13,096 nt of DNA from Actinophytocola sp036555685 (GTDB taxonomy: Bacteria; Actinomycetota; Actinomycetes; Mycobacteriales; Pseudonocardiaceae): the NCBI RefSeq assembly GCF_036555685.1, contig NZ_DATBKY010000281.1, positions 1 to 13,096 of the forward strand. The letters are read 5' to 3'. The notes under the pieces are model-generated. The model was not told the origin of the DNA, made no database searches, and was given only the letters and a program-made list of their open reading frames with translations. The position numbers and the translations under genes were made by a program. Below, piece by piece: positions 1-5,910 of this stretch (within the stretch, counting starts at the first letter, position 1; each line of letters opens with the position of its first letter).

Positions 1-25
1 CCCCGGCCGCCCCGACGAGGCCTGG

Positions 26-298
26 ATGCAGGCGGCAGACGTCATCGTGGCGCGCCACCGGTCCCGGCTGCGAGCCAGGCGGTGGGCCGGCCGGGTTCGT
101 CGGCGCTATCCCGGTTGCAGCGTGGCGCTCGGCTGGCACCCCACGGGTCGGTGGTGCGTCGTCGCCGTCGCCGGGCTGCCACGGGCCGCCGGCACGGACG
201 ACGAGCTGGCGGCGCTGGGGCGGGCGGTATTCGCCGCCTGGGCACATTGGCAGGTCAGACGCCGGCTGCGGGCGGGCCGAGCGGTGGACCGCTCATGA
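26..298 (+). CDS. small basic protein of unknown function, coupled to PfkB kinase
   Basis: The frame encodes 90 residues from the ATG at 26, with a GAGG five bases upstream that could serve as ribosome binding site. The frame is also open to the left edge of the window, so the true start may lie outside it. The protein is very arginine-rich at both ends (RHRSRLRARRWAGRVRRR near the N-terminus, RRRLRAGR near the C-terminus), with a short hydrophobic centre around GRWCVVAVAGLP. I see no known catalytic motif, signal peptide or clear membrane span. Its TGA stop overlaps the ATG of the PfkB kinase gene by four bases (ATGA), so the two are almost certainly translated together and probably act in one process. 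I do not recognise the family. It could be a nucleic-acid-binding or partner protein, but that is only a guess from its charge. Confidence 0.6.
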   Translation: MQAADVIVARHRSRLRARRWAGRVRRRYPGCSVALGWHPTGRWCVVAVAGLPRAAGTDDELAALGRAVFAAWAHWQVRRRLRAGRAVDRS

Positions 299-1224
299 GC
301 CGCGTTGCCGTGGCCGGCGTGGTGAACGTGCGGCTGGCACACGCGGTCGAGCGGTTCCCGGTGCCCTTCGCGTCGTCACAGCACCGCCTCGGTGCGCTGT
401 CGGTGCGGTTGTCCGGCACCGGCTGGACCAATGCGACGACGCTGCGCGCCCTCGGTTCGGAGGTCGTGTTCGCCACGTATGTCGGCTCGGACGCGCTGGG
501 CCTCGTGGCCACCCACGGCCTGCGAGCGCGCGGCTGGTACGGAGCGACCACCCTGGTGTGCGAGGAGCAGCCGCGCGCCCTCGTGCTCTACGACCTCGAC
601 GGGGCCCGGGCGGGCACGACCGACCTCCGCTCGGTCCGCCATCTCAGCTACCCGCCCGAGGTCTTCGCCGCCGCGCTCGACGAGTGGCGCCCGGACGTGG
701 CGATGCTCAACTGCACGCAGTTCACCGAGCCGCTGCTGGCGGTCGCGATCGCCCGCGTGGTGCCGATCGCGACCGACGTGCACCGCGTCACCGACGCGAA
801 CACACCGGGCAAGCAGGAGTGGATGCGGTCGGCCACGATCCTGGCGTGCTCACACGAGCAGCTGCCGCACGGCCCGTACGCGTGGATCGAAGCGGTGTGG
901 CGACGTTTCGGCACGCCGCTGACGCTCGTCGGCTGCGGCCCGGAGGGGGCACTCGTCGGCGTGGGCACGGACCGGGCGGTGTGGCATGTCGGCCCGGCGA
1001 CGCCGCGCGGTGTGCGGTACACGAGCGGCGCGGGCGACACGCTGCTCGCGGCTTTCGTACACCACGACGCGCTCGCGGATCCGGTGATGGCCGCGCGGTA
1101 CGCCGTGCTTGCGGCCGGGTGGAAGGTGGGCGGCGGCCCGGAGGAGGAGTTCGCCCTGTCCGGCGCGGAACTCGCCGGGCTCGGCGATGCGCACGGCCTG
1201 CCGGTCGCCCGGCGGTTGTGCTAG
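295..1224 (+). CDS. PfkB-family carbohydrate/nucleoside kinase
   Basis: A 309-residue cytoplasmic kinase of the ribokinase/PfkB superfamily, which transfers the ATP gamma-phosphate to a sugar or nucleoside hydroxyl. The C-terminal PfkB signature is clear: TSGAGDTLLAAF at residues 243-254, with Asp248 as the expected catalytic base and GAGD as the anion hole. The N-terminal substrate region SGTGWTNATTLRALG (residues 40-54) followed by TYVGSDALG matches the usual G-x-x-x-N...G-x-D-x-x-G pattern. The length is normal for the family. I chose the start at 295 because it overlaps the preceding stop (ATGA). The frame continues further upstream, but that would overlap the whole preceding gene. There is no strong Shine-Dalgarno sequence, which fits translational coupling. 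The substrate cannot be read from sequence; ribose, adenosine or a fructose phosphate are all possible. The stop directly abuts the stop of the convergent STAND gene. Confidence 0.88.
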   Translation: MSRVAVAGVVNVRLAHAVERFPVPFASSQHRLGALSVRLSGTGWTNATTLRALGSEVVFATYVGSDALGLVATHGLRARGWYGATTLVCEEQPRALVLYDLDGARAGTTDLRSVRHLSYPPEVFAAALDEWRPDVAMLNCTQFTEPLLAVAIARVVPIATDVHRVTDANTPGKQEWMRSATILACSHEQLPHGPYAWIEAVWRRFGTPLTLVGCGPEGALVGVGTDRAVWHVGPATPRGVRYTSGAGDTLLAAFVHHDALADPVMAARYAVLAAGWKVGGGPEEEFALSGAELAGLGDAHGLPVARRLC

Positions 1225-3267
1225 CTACTCCACATCCGGATCCGGCCGGGCGGGCCGGCCGAGCAGCTGGTCCGCCCGGGTCCGATGTTCCCAGGCACGG
1301 CCCGGGTCGTCCGTCGCGTCGTACAGGTCGGCGAACGCTTCGTGCACTCGGCCCAGCTGGTGGTCGGACCCGAACGCGGCGAGCGTCTCGGCCGCGTCGT
1401 CGAGGAGCCGGCTCGCGGCCGCATGGTCGTCCAGCCGGTTGTAGGCGCGAGCGAGGGGGATCGTGGCGCGGGCGGCGTTGAACGGGTCCGGCGGGTGCAT
1501 CGCCAGCAGGATCGTGCGCGCCTCGGCCAGCGGAGAAGCAGCTTCCGCAGGGCGGCCGGCGTCGAGAAGTGTCTCGCCCAACTCGATCAAGGCCAGGCCT
1601 GTCGATCTCCTCCGGCCCAGGTCGCGCAGGATTGCCACCGACTCGCGCAGGGACGTAACCGCCTCGTCGCGGCGGCCCTGCCGGGACTGCAACCGGGCGA
1701 AGAGCTTCAGCCCGCTCGCCCGGCCACGCCGGTCCCCCGATCGCTCGGTCCGCTCCAGCACCTCGTCGATGTGCGGCCGGGCGCGGGCGAGCTCGCCCAG
1801 GTCGACGAGCACGCGGGCGAGCCGGCGGCGCATGCCGTGCTGAGCCGCGAGATCAGCCATGGCGACCGCGGCGCGCAGCGCGAGCTCGTCGACCTCGACC
1901 GCCTCGCGATGGTGGCGGTGCACGATGAAGAGCGGCTGCATGGCGTCGCCGAGGGCGTACGCCAGCTCGGGTAGATCGCGGTCGACGGCGAGGCCGACCA
2001 GCGCGGCTAGGTCCTGCCGGTGCCGGTCGAGCCAGTCGAGCGAGCGCGTGCTGGCGGGCGGGAGCTCGTACCGGGTGCCGGCGGCGGGCTCGAACGGCAG
2101 CACACGCCGCGACGGCAGGACCGCGGCACCGGCCTCACGCGCCACGTACAGATGCCACTCGAGGATCGTGCGCAGCAGCCTCTCGCGGGTGGTCGCATCC
2201 GCCCGGTGCTCCGCTTCGGCACGAGCGTGCGCGTGGACGAGGTCGTGACACAGGTAGACCTCGTCGTCGATCTCCTGCAACAAGCTGGCGTCGACCAGCT
2301 CGTCGAGTGCGTGGCGGGCCCGGCCGAGCCCGGCCCGGGTCGTGGCGACGATGAGCTCGGTGCAGACCAGCCGCCCCGGGTGCACGCCGATCGAGACGTA
2401 CGCGGCTGCCGCATCCGGCGAGAGGGCGCGCACGGACAGGTCCAGCGTCGCCCGCACGGACAGGTCATCGTCCATCGTCAGCACGTCCAGTCGCTTGCGG
2501 TCGTCGCGCAGGTCCGTCACGAGCTTCGCCACGGGGCGGTGCGGGCGCAGGACGAGCTGGGCGGCGGCCACGCACAACGCGATCGGCAACCCGGCGCACA
2601 ACCTGACCAGCGCTTCGACCGAGGATCGGTCGGCCGCCAGCCGGTCGGCGCCGACGTGCCGGGCGAGCAAGTCGACCGCACTGCCGTCGTCGAGCGGCTC
2701 GACCGGCAGGACCTCGGCGCCGTCGGTGAGCAGCCCGGCGAGCGGGTGCCGGCTGGTCACGAGCACGACCCCGGCCGGCGAGGCGGGCAGCAGCGCCTTG
2801 ACCTGTGCGGCGGACACCGCGTCGTCGAGCAACAGCGCGAGCGCGCGGCCGGCGCTCACCGAGCGGAAGAGCGTCACCCGCTCCGCGAGCCCGGGCGGCA
2901 CCCTTTCGGGCGCGACGCCGAGCGCGCGGAGGAACCCACCGAGCACGTCCTCGATGGCGACCGGCTCGCCCGTCGGCAGGGTCAGCTTGGCGTGGAGCTG
3001 GCCGTCCGGGAACCTGTCCCGAGCCGAGTCGAGCCAGCGCAACGCGAGGGCGGACTTGCCGACCCCGCCGGGTCCCTTCAAGACGAGGATCGCGGGTGTC
3101 CGGTTGCGACCGCGCGTCTTGGCGTCCAGGACGGACAGTTCACGTGTCCGGTTCGCGAAGTGGACCGGAGGCGGCGGCAACTGGCGCGGCACCACCTGCT
3201 CGCCGGGTGATAATCGCTCGCCGCCGGCCCCCCGGGAGTCGAACGGTCTCGGCCCCGACTGCTCCAC
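1225..3267 (-). CDS. STAND ATPase: NB-ARC domain with TPR repeats, AfsR-like without SARP domain
   Basis: A 680-residue signal-transduction ATPase when read from the GTG at 3267 (694 from the ATG at 3309). In the longer numbering: a proline-rich linker QLPPPPVHFANR (43-54) typical of the entry to these domains; Walker A GPGGVGKS (79-86); Walker B ALALLLDD (156-163); the TSR sensor VLVTSRHPL (182-190); GLPIAL (240-245); an MHD-like HDLVH (355-359); and helical TPR-type repeats from about 465 to 690. Such proteins switch between ADP and ATP forms and oligomerise on ligand binding. No helix-turn-helix, SARP, nuclease, TIR or protease domain precedes the NB-ARC module, so the output partner must be separate. 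The ATG at 3309 is doubtful because it lies inside a perfect TATAAT. The in-frame GTG at 3267, preceded by a G-rich stretch, is a better guess. No gene symbol can be justified. Confidence 0.85.
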   Translation of the reverse strand: MEQSGPRPFDSRGAGGERLSPGEQVVPRQLPPPPVHFANRTRELSVLDAKTRGRNRTPAILVLKGPGGVGKSALALRWLDSARDRFPDGQLHAKLTLPTGEPVAIEDVLGGFLRALGVAPERVPPGLAERVTLFRSVSAGRALALLLDDAVSAAQVKALLPASPAGVVLVTSRHPLAGLLTDGAEVLPVEPLDDGSAVDLLARHVGADRLAADRSSVEALVRLCAGLPIALCVAAAQLVLRPHRPVAKLVTDLRDDRKRLDVLTMDDDLSVRATLDLSVRALSPDAAAAYVSIGVHPGRLVCTELIVATTRAGLGRARHALDELVDASLLQEIDDEVYLCHDLVHAHARAEAEHRADATTRERLLRTILEWHLYVAREAGAAVLPSRRVLPFEPAAGTRYELPPASTRSLDWLDRHRQDLAALVGLAVDRDLPELAYALGDAMQPLFIVHRHHREAVEVDELALRAAVAMADLAAQHGMRRRLARVLVDLGELARARPHIDEVLERTERSGDRRGRASGLKLFARLQSRQGRRDEAVTSLRESVAILRDLGRRRSTGLALIELGETLLDAGRPAEAASPLAEARTILLAMHPPDPFNAARATIPLARAYNRLDDHAAASRLLDDAAETLAAFGSDHQLGRVHEAFADLYDATDDPGRAWEHRTRADQLLGRPARPDPDVE

Positions 3268-3307
3268 GCACCCACCCCAAAGTGCCGTCCACGCAACGTG
3301 ACCTCCC

Positions 3308-3338
3308 ATTATACGCTAGGTCACTCTGCGCTGGTCAG
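3308..3338 (-). promoter_or_regulatory. probable promoter of the STAND ATPase gene
   Basis: On the minus strand a perfect TATAAT (3313-3308) is preceded at 19 bp by CTGACC (3338-3333), which shares the TGAC core with the consensus -35. The spacing is longer than ideal. The TATAAT contains the first ATG of the downstream reading frame, so transcription from it would begin after that codon. A GGAGGT follows at 3306-3301, but it leads to out-of-frame TTG and GTG codons rather than to the STAND frame. Confidence 0.4.
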
Positions 3339-3540
3339 GCTCATTTGACGGCATGCGTGAAGGGTGGCCGCTGGGCGAGGGGACACGCGATCGCAGGACG
3401 GGTGAATGTGCAGCGCATCGTTCGATCGAGTGATGCAACTCAAGCTATGTCTCTACTGAGACCACAAAACACCGAGGATAGCCACACGAAGGCGGAGCAA
3501 CGACGGTAACCCACACGAACCAACGGTTGTCCACTTGGGC
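3310..3540. other. AT-richer intergenic region between divergent genes
   Basis: This stretch is visibly less GC-rich than its surroundings and has no convincing reading frame. It holds the STAND promoter at its left end. Near its right end are two copies of CCACACGAA (3482-3490 and 3511-3519) and the small palindrome CAACGGTTG. An imperfect inverted repeat (CACTTGGG at 3532-3539, CCCAGGTG at 3548-3555, seven of eight positions complementary) brackets the start codon of the 49-codon gene. I recognise no known operator or riboswitch. Confidence 0.5.
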
Positions 3541-3690
3541 ATGATCACCCAGGTGAGCAGATTCACCCAAGCCGCTCGTCGGCTGTGGACGGTGGCGATC
3601 GCCCACCCGAAGGTGACAATGCTGGTGTTCGGCTACACCGTCGCGCTACCAGCGGTCTTCGCCGTCGCGAAGTGGTATCCCATGATGTGA
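3541..3690 (+). CDS. putative 49-residue single-span membrane peptide
   Basis: An ATG-to-TGA frame of 49 codons. It encodes a short polar, basic N-terminus (MITQVSRFTQAARRLW) and a hydrophobic stretch from about Thr17 to Ala44 containing VTMLVFGYTVALPAVFAV, and it ends in KWYPMM. This is the architecture of a small single-pass membrane protein with a positively charged inner side. About 84 percent of third codon positions are G or C even though the flanking DNA is AT-richer, which argues for real coding. There is no strong Shine-Dalgarno sequence (only TTGGGC before the ATG). It is divergent from the STAND ATPase gene, and the strong hairpin at 3827-3863 lies downstream. I do not recognise the family. 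It could be a spurious frame, but the amphipathic layout and codon use make a real gene somewhat more likely. Confidence 0.5.
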   Translation: MITQVSRFTQAARRLWTVAIAHPKVTMLVFGYTVALPAVFAVAKWYPMM

Positions 3691-3826
3691 GGCAGACTTA
3701 GATCTCGCCAGGTCGGCGCGCACACCCACAGCACAGTGGACGACCGGTGGCGCGTCGGCGGCCTAGGCTCGCCCGACTACCCGCAACGGCGTCGTCGCGT
3801 GCGATGCGCGCAAACGGCCTCGAAGC

Positions 3827-3863
3827 CGCAAAGGCCCTGTCGAAATCCGACAGGGCCTTTGCG
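3827..3863. terminator. strong, probably bidirectional hairpin terminator
   Basis: A perfect 16-bp stem (3827-3842 pairs with 3848-3863, core AAAGGCCCTGTCG) closes a five-base loop AAATC. It lies 22 bases past the stop of the minus-strand L,D-transpeptidase gene and about 136 bases past the stop of the plus-strand 49-codon gene. Three Ts end the core stem on either strand, but there is no long U-tract, as is common in GC-rich actinomycetes. Confidence 0.8.
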
Positions 3864-3885
3864 ATTCGTTTGCGAGCGGAACGGC

Positions 3886-5109
3886 CTACTTTGCGCCGCC
3901 CTTCAGCCATTCCTTCCAGGGGATCTGCCAGTCGCCCAGGCCGTCCCAGGACTCCAGGCGTGGGCCGCCGCTGTGCTTGACCACCACGAGGTCGCCCTTG
4001 TTCGAGATGCTCTGCAGCCAGGCGGCGTTCTCCGTGGACATGTTGATGCAGCCGTGGCTCACGTTGCGGTAGCCCTGGTCGCCCACCGACCACGGGGCCG
4101 AGTGGTAGAAGACCCCGCTGTTGGAGATGCGGGTCGCCACCGCGATCAGCGTGCGGTAGCCGCCCGGTGCGTCCGCCGGCACGCCGTACGTGCTCGAGTC
4201 CATCGTGTAGTTCGTGTGCTCGCTCATCACGACGTAGGTGCCGAACGGCGTCTCGTGACCGGGCTTGCCCATCGAGATCGGGATCTTGCGGGCGACCTTG
4301 CCGTTGACGTTCACGATCATCTGGTGCGTGCCGCCGTCGGCGACCGCCACGACCGCCCGGCCGATGTTGACGTTCGCGGTCCGGTCGTCGTTGCCGAACA
4401 CGCCGTTGCCGAAGTCCTTGCCGTAGATCGACGCCTTGACCGACACCTTCGTGCCCGCCGGCCAGTACTTCTGCGGCCGCCAGTGCACCTCGCTGTCGCT
4501 GAACCAGTAGAACGCGCCGTCCACGTGCGGGGTCGAGGAGATCTGGATGGCCTTCTCCGCGGCCGCCTTGTTCGTGATGTCGACGTCGAAGTAGAACGCG
4601 AGCGGCTGGCCCACACCCACCGTCTGCCCGTCGAGCGGGTTCATCGACAGGTCGGCCTTCAGGCGCGGCTCGACCGTGGTGAACGACGACCGCAGCGTGG
4701 CCGGCTTGCCGTCCTTGTTGACCCCGGTCGCCACGGCGCTGTACGTGCGGCCGTACCCGAGCGGCTCGGCGACCTGCCAGGTGGAGGCGTCCGGCGAGAG
4801 CCTGCCCTTGACCGGCTCGCCGTTGTCGTTGGTCAGCACGACCTTGGTCAGCTTGCCGTCGAGCGCGGCGACCGTGATCGGCGCGCCGGGCGCGACGTTG
4901 GCCGCCTTGTTCTTCGGCGTGATCATCAGCTTGACGGGCTCCGGCGGCGGCGCTGACTTCGTCGACGTGCGATCGTCCTGTTTGCCCCGATCGTCCTGCG
5001 GTTGGGCCGCCTCGCTGCTGCTGCACGCAGTCGCCACCAGGACGGTGACCCCGAGCACCGCCGCAAAGATCATCCGTCCCCGAGGCGCACGCCACGCCCG
5101 TCCCGCCAT
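3886..5109 (-). CDS. L,D-transpeptidase lipoprotein, LdtMt2-like
   Basis: A 407-residue exported enzyme that forms 3-3 (mDAP-mDAP) cross-links in peptidoglycan. The N-terminus has an arginine-rich n-region, a hydrophobic core and a relaxed lipobox ATAC with Cys29 as the lipid-modified residue. A Ser/Asp/Lys/Pro-rich linker follows to about 57. Two immunoglobulin-like domains cover about 58-148 and 150-250. The YkuD catalytic domain runs from about 252 to 378. The catalytic motif is SHGCINMS with Cys354, preceded by His336 in FYHSAPW and with His352. These positions coincide with the published catalytic residues of Mycobacterium tuberculosis LdtMt2 (His336, Cys354; 408 residues). A C-terminal extension with WDGLGDWQIPW closes the fold as in that family. 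The ATG at 5109 is chosen because it supplies the basic signal-peptide n-region; Met13 would not. This is the only gene here I would assign a role with near certainty. It is probably monocistronic. Confidence 0.95.
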   Translation of the reverse strand: MAGRAWRAPRGRMIFAAVLGVTVLVATACSSSEAAQPQDDRGKQDDRTSTKSAPPPEPVKLMITPKNKAANVAPGAPITVAALDGKLTKVVLTNDNGEPVKGRLSPDASTWQVAEPLGYGRTYSAVATGVNKDGKPATLRSSFTTVEPRLKADLSMNPLDGQTVGVGQPLAFYFDVDITNKAAAEKAIQISSTPHVDGAFYWFSDSEVHWRPQKYWPAGTKVSVKASIYGKDFGNGVFGNDDRTANVNIGRAVVAVADGGTHQMIVNVNGKVARKIPISMGKPGHETPFGTYVVMSEHTNYTMDSSTYGVPADAPGGYRTLIAVATRISNSGVFYHSAPWSVGDQGYRNVSHGCINMSTENAAWLQSISNKGDLVVVKHSGGPRLESWDGLGDWQIPWKEWLKGGAK

Positions 5110-5132
5110 CTGAACCCCGTCCCGATCCGCTC

Positions 5133-5159
5133 CGACGCTTTGACGTCGATCTCCCTATA
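5133..5159 (-). promoter_or_regulatory. possible -10 element and 5' leader hairpin of the L,D-transpeptidase gene
   Basis: On the minus strand a TATAGG (5159-5154) lies about 45 bases before the start codon. A short inverted repeat CGACG/CGTCG (5148-5144 with 5137-5133, six-base loop) follows about where transcription would begin. No convincing -35 box is visible at 16-18 bp, so this is a tentative reading. Confidence 0.3.
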
Positions 5160-5172
5160 GTGTGCCGGATGA

Positions 5173-5208
5173 CACTGACGGTGTGTACACGGACTGTCAG
5201 GTGTGTAC
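5173..5208. repeat. GTGTGTAC direct repeat, 20-bp period
   Basis: GTGTGTAC occurs at 5181-5188 and 5201-5208, two helical turns apart. Each copy is preceded by a related CTGACG or CTGTCAG stretch. The inverted pair TGACA (5170-5174) and TGTCA (5195-5199) overlaps it, and GTGTACAC at 5183-5190 is a perfect palindrome. The position between the divergent L,D-transpeptidase and tRNA-Lys genes suits an operator, but no known regulator motif is recognised. Confidence 0.4.
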
Positions 5209-5223
5209 GAAGGGGAATCCGGT

Positions 5224-5253
5224 TTCGGGAGCCGTCGCGGCCCGTGCTACGGT
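5224..5253 (+). promoter_or_regulatory. possible promoter of tRNA-Lys
   Basis: A TACGGT (5248-5253) within TGCTACGGTTT sits 31 bases before the mature tRNA 5' end, a usual distance for actinomycete tRNA promoters. The matching -35 is weak (around TTCGGG at 5224-5229, 18-bp spacing), so the call rests mainly on the -10 and its position. Confidence 0.35.
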
Positions 5254-5284
5254 TTCGCCGTCGCGTTGGAGACCTCCTCCGCAC

Positions 5285-5360
5285 GCGCCGCTAGCTCAAC
5301 TGGCAGAGCAGCTGGCTCTTAACCAGCGGGTTCGGGGTTCGAGTCCCTGGCGGCGTACCA
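5285..5360 (+). tRNA. tRNA-Lys (anticodon CUU)
   Basis: A complete 76-base tRNA gene. The acceptor stem GCGCCGC pairs with GCGGCGT (one G-U at the first pair). Then come T8-A9, the D-stem GCTC/GAGC, and the anticodon stem GCTGG/CCAGC around the loop CTCTTAA, which puts CTT at positions 34-36. A five-base variable loop GGGTT and the T-arm CGGGG-TTCGAGT-CCCTG (one G-U pair) follow. Discriminator A and an encoded CCA end the gene. It reads lysine AAG codons. The next gene downstream is on the opposite strand, so the tRNA is transcribed alone. tRNA-Lys genes are known chromosomal integration targets, but I see no integrase and no second copy of its 3' end in this window. Confidence 0.97.
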
Positions 5361-5362
5361 CC

Positions 5363-5397
5363 AAACCGCAGGTCAGCGCCTTGCTGACCTGCGGTTT
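5363..5397. terminator. tRNA-Lys terminator, usable on both strands
   Basis: A perfect 15-bp stem (AAACCGCAGGTCAGC at 5363-5377 with its complement at 5383-5397) encloses a five-base loop GCCTT, starting two bases after the tRNA CCA end. The stem ends in TTT on each strand, so it can also stop transcription from the minus-strand VOC operon, whose last stop codon is at 5459. Confidence 0.85.
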
Positions 5398-5458
5398 CGT
5401 GTATGTGGGCTACTGCCGGAGGGCGTTCGGCGGCCCGGCGGCCGGCTGAACCGCCAGG

Positions 5459-5842
5459 TCAGCCGCCGCTGCCATACGGGCGCGTGATGATCTCCATGTT
5501 GTGGCCGTTCGGGTCCTCGAAGTAGACGCCGCGGCCGCCGTCCCGGGTGTTGATCCGGCCAGGCTGATGGTGGCCAGGATCAGCCCAATGGGTGACACCC
5601 TGCGCCTGGATCCGGCCGAAGATCTGGTCGAACTCGTCCTCGCTGACCAGGAACGCGTAGTGCTGGGACTGCACCTCGCCGTCGTAGTCGCTGTAGTCCA
5701 GCGTGATGTCGTTACTGACCTCGACCATGTAGAAGTGACCCCAGTGCTTCGGGCTGGGCAGGTCGAACAGGCCGGCGAGGAAGTTCGCCGACGCCCGGCC
5801 GTCCTTCGCCCACACGATGGTGTGGTTCAGCTGAATAGCCAT
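5459..5842 (-). CDS. VOC-superfamily (glyoxalase/bleomycin-resistance fold) protein
   Basis: A 127-residue single-domain protein of the vicinal oxygen chelate fold. Members are metal-dependent isomerases, lyases, dioxygenases or ligand-sequestering resistance proteins. The expected metal ligands are visible: His7 in LNHTIVW, His61 in SQHYAFLV and Glu117 in GHNMEIIT. The family motif YFEDPNGHNMEI is present near the C-terminus. A longer upstream frame exists, but the ATG at 5842 has GGAG five bases ahead and gives the usual VOC N-terminus. It is the last gene of the minus-strand operon, 68 bases after the monooxygenase stop. That gap holds a TetR-like palindrome, so the gene may also be transcribed on its own. 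Likely roles are opening or rearrangement of a hydroxylated ring or binding of the pathway product as self-protection; neither can be shown from sequence. Confidence 0.85.
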   Translation of the reverse strand: MAIQLNHTIVWAKDGRASANFLAGLFDLPSPKHWGHFYMVEVSNDITLDYSDYDGEVQSQHYAFLVSEDEFDQIFGRIQAQGVTHWADPGHHQPGRINTRDGGRGVYFEDPNGHNMEIITRPYGSGG

Positions 5843-5864
5843 GCTGGCTCCATCCTCCAGGCCA

Positions 5865-5891
5865 CCAAAACAAGGCGACCGGTCGGTTTTG
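5865..5891. promoter_or_regulatory. TetR-type palindromic operator candidate upstream of VOC gene
   Basis: A perfect 10-bp palindrome CGACCGGTCG (5876-5885) has GTTTTG on its right and CAAAAC on its left. The left arm is shifted outward by four bases (AAGG). The layout resembles TetR-family operators of the AAAC-x-GACCGGTC-x-GTTT kind. It sits between the monooxygenase stop (5911) and the VOC start (5842) and resembles the site at 10346-10364. Confidence 0.45.
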
Positions 5892-5910
5892 AAAGTTCCA
5901 CCATACGCTA

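Noticed and set aside
82..294. An N-terminal extension of the PfkB kinase by 71 residues
   Set aside because: It would overlap the upstream small gene completely, is Arg/Gly-rich without kinase similarity, and the ATGA overlap at 295 gives a natural start.
3078..3296. A 72-codon frame starting at TTG behind the GGAGGT next to the STAND promoter
   Set aside because: The Shine-Dalgarno is good, but the frame is a shadow of the NB-ARC gene and the product has no recognisable feature.
3353..3433. A 26-codon frame in the AT-richer intergenic region
   Set aside because: Very short, without ribosome binding site, hydrophobic span or codon bias.
3698..5284. A 528-codon minus-strand frame and a 406-codon plus-strand frame over the L,D-transpeptidase gene
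   Set aside because: Both are Arg/Gly/Val-rich GC shadows of a gene with complete catalytic motifs, and the minus-strand one runs through the terminator hairpin.
5340..5360. Attachment-site duplication of the tRNA-Lys 3' end
   Set aside because: By eye I found no second copy of the T-arm and acceptor sequence in the window; AACCGCAGG near 13069 is too short and matches only the terminator.
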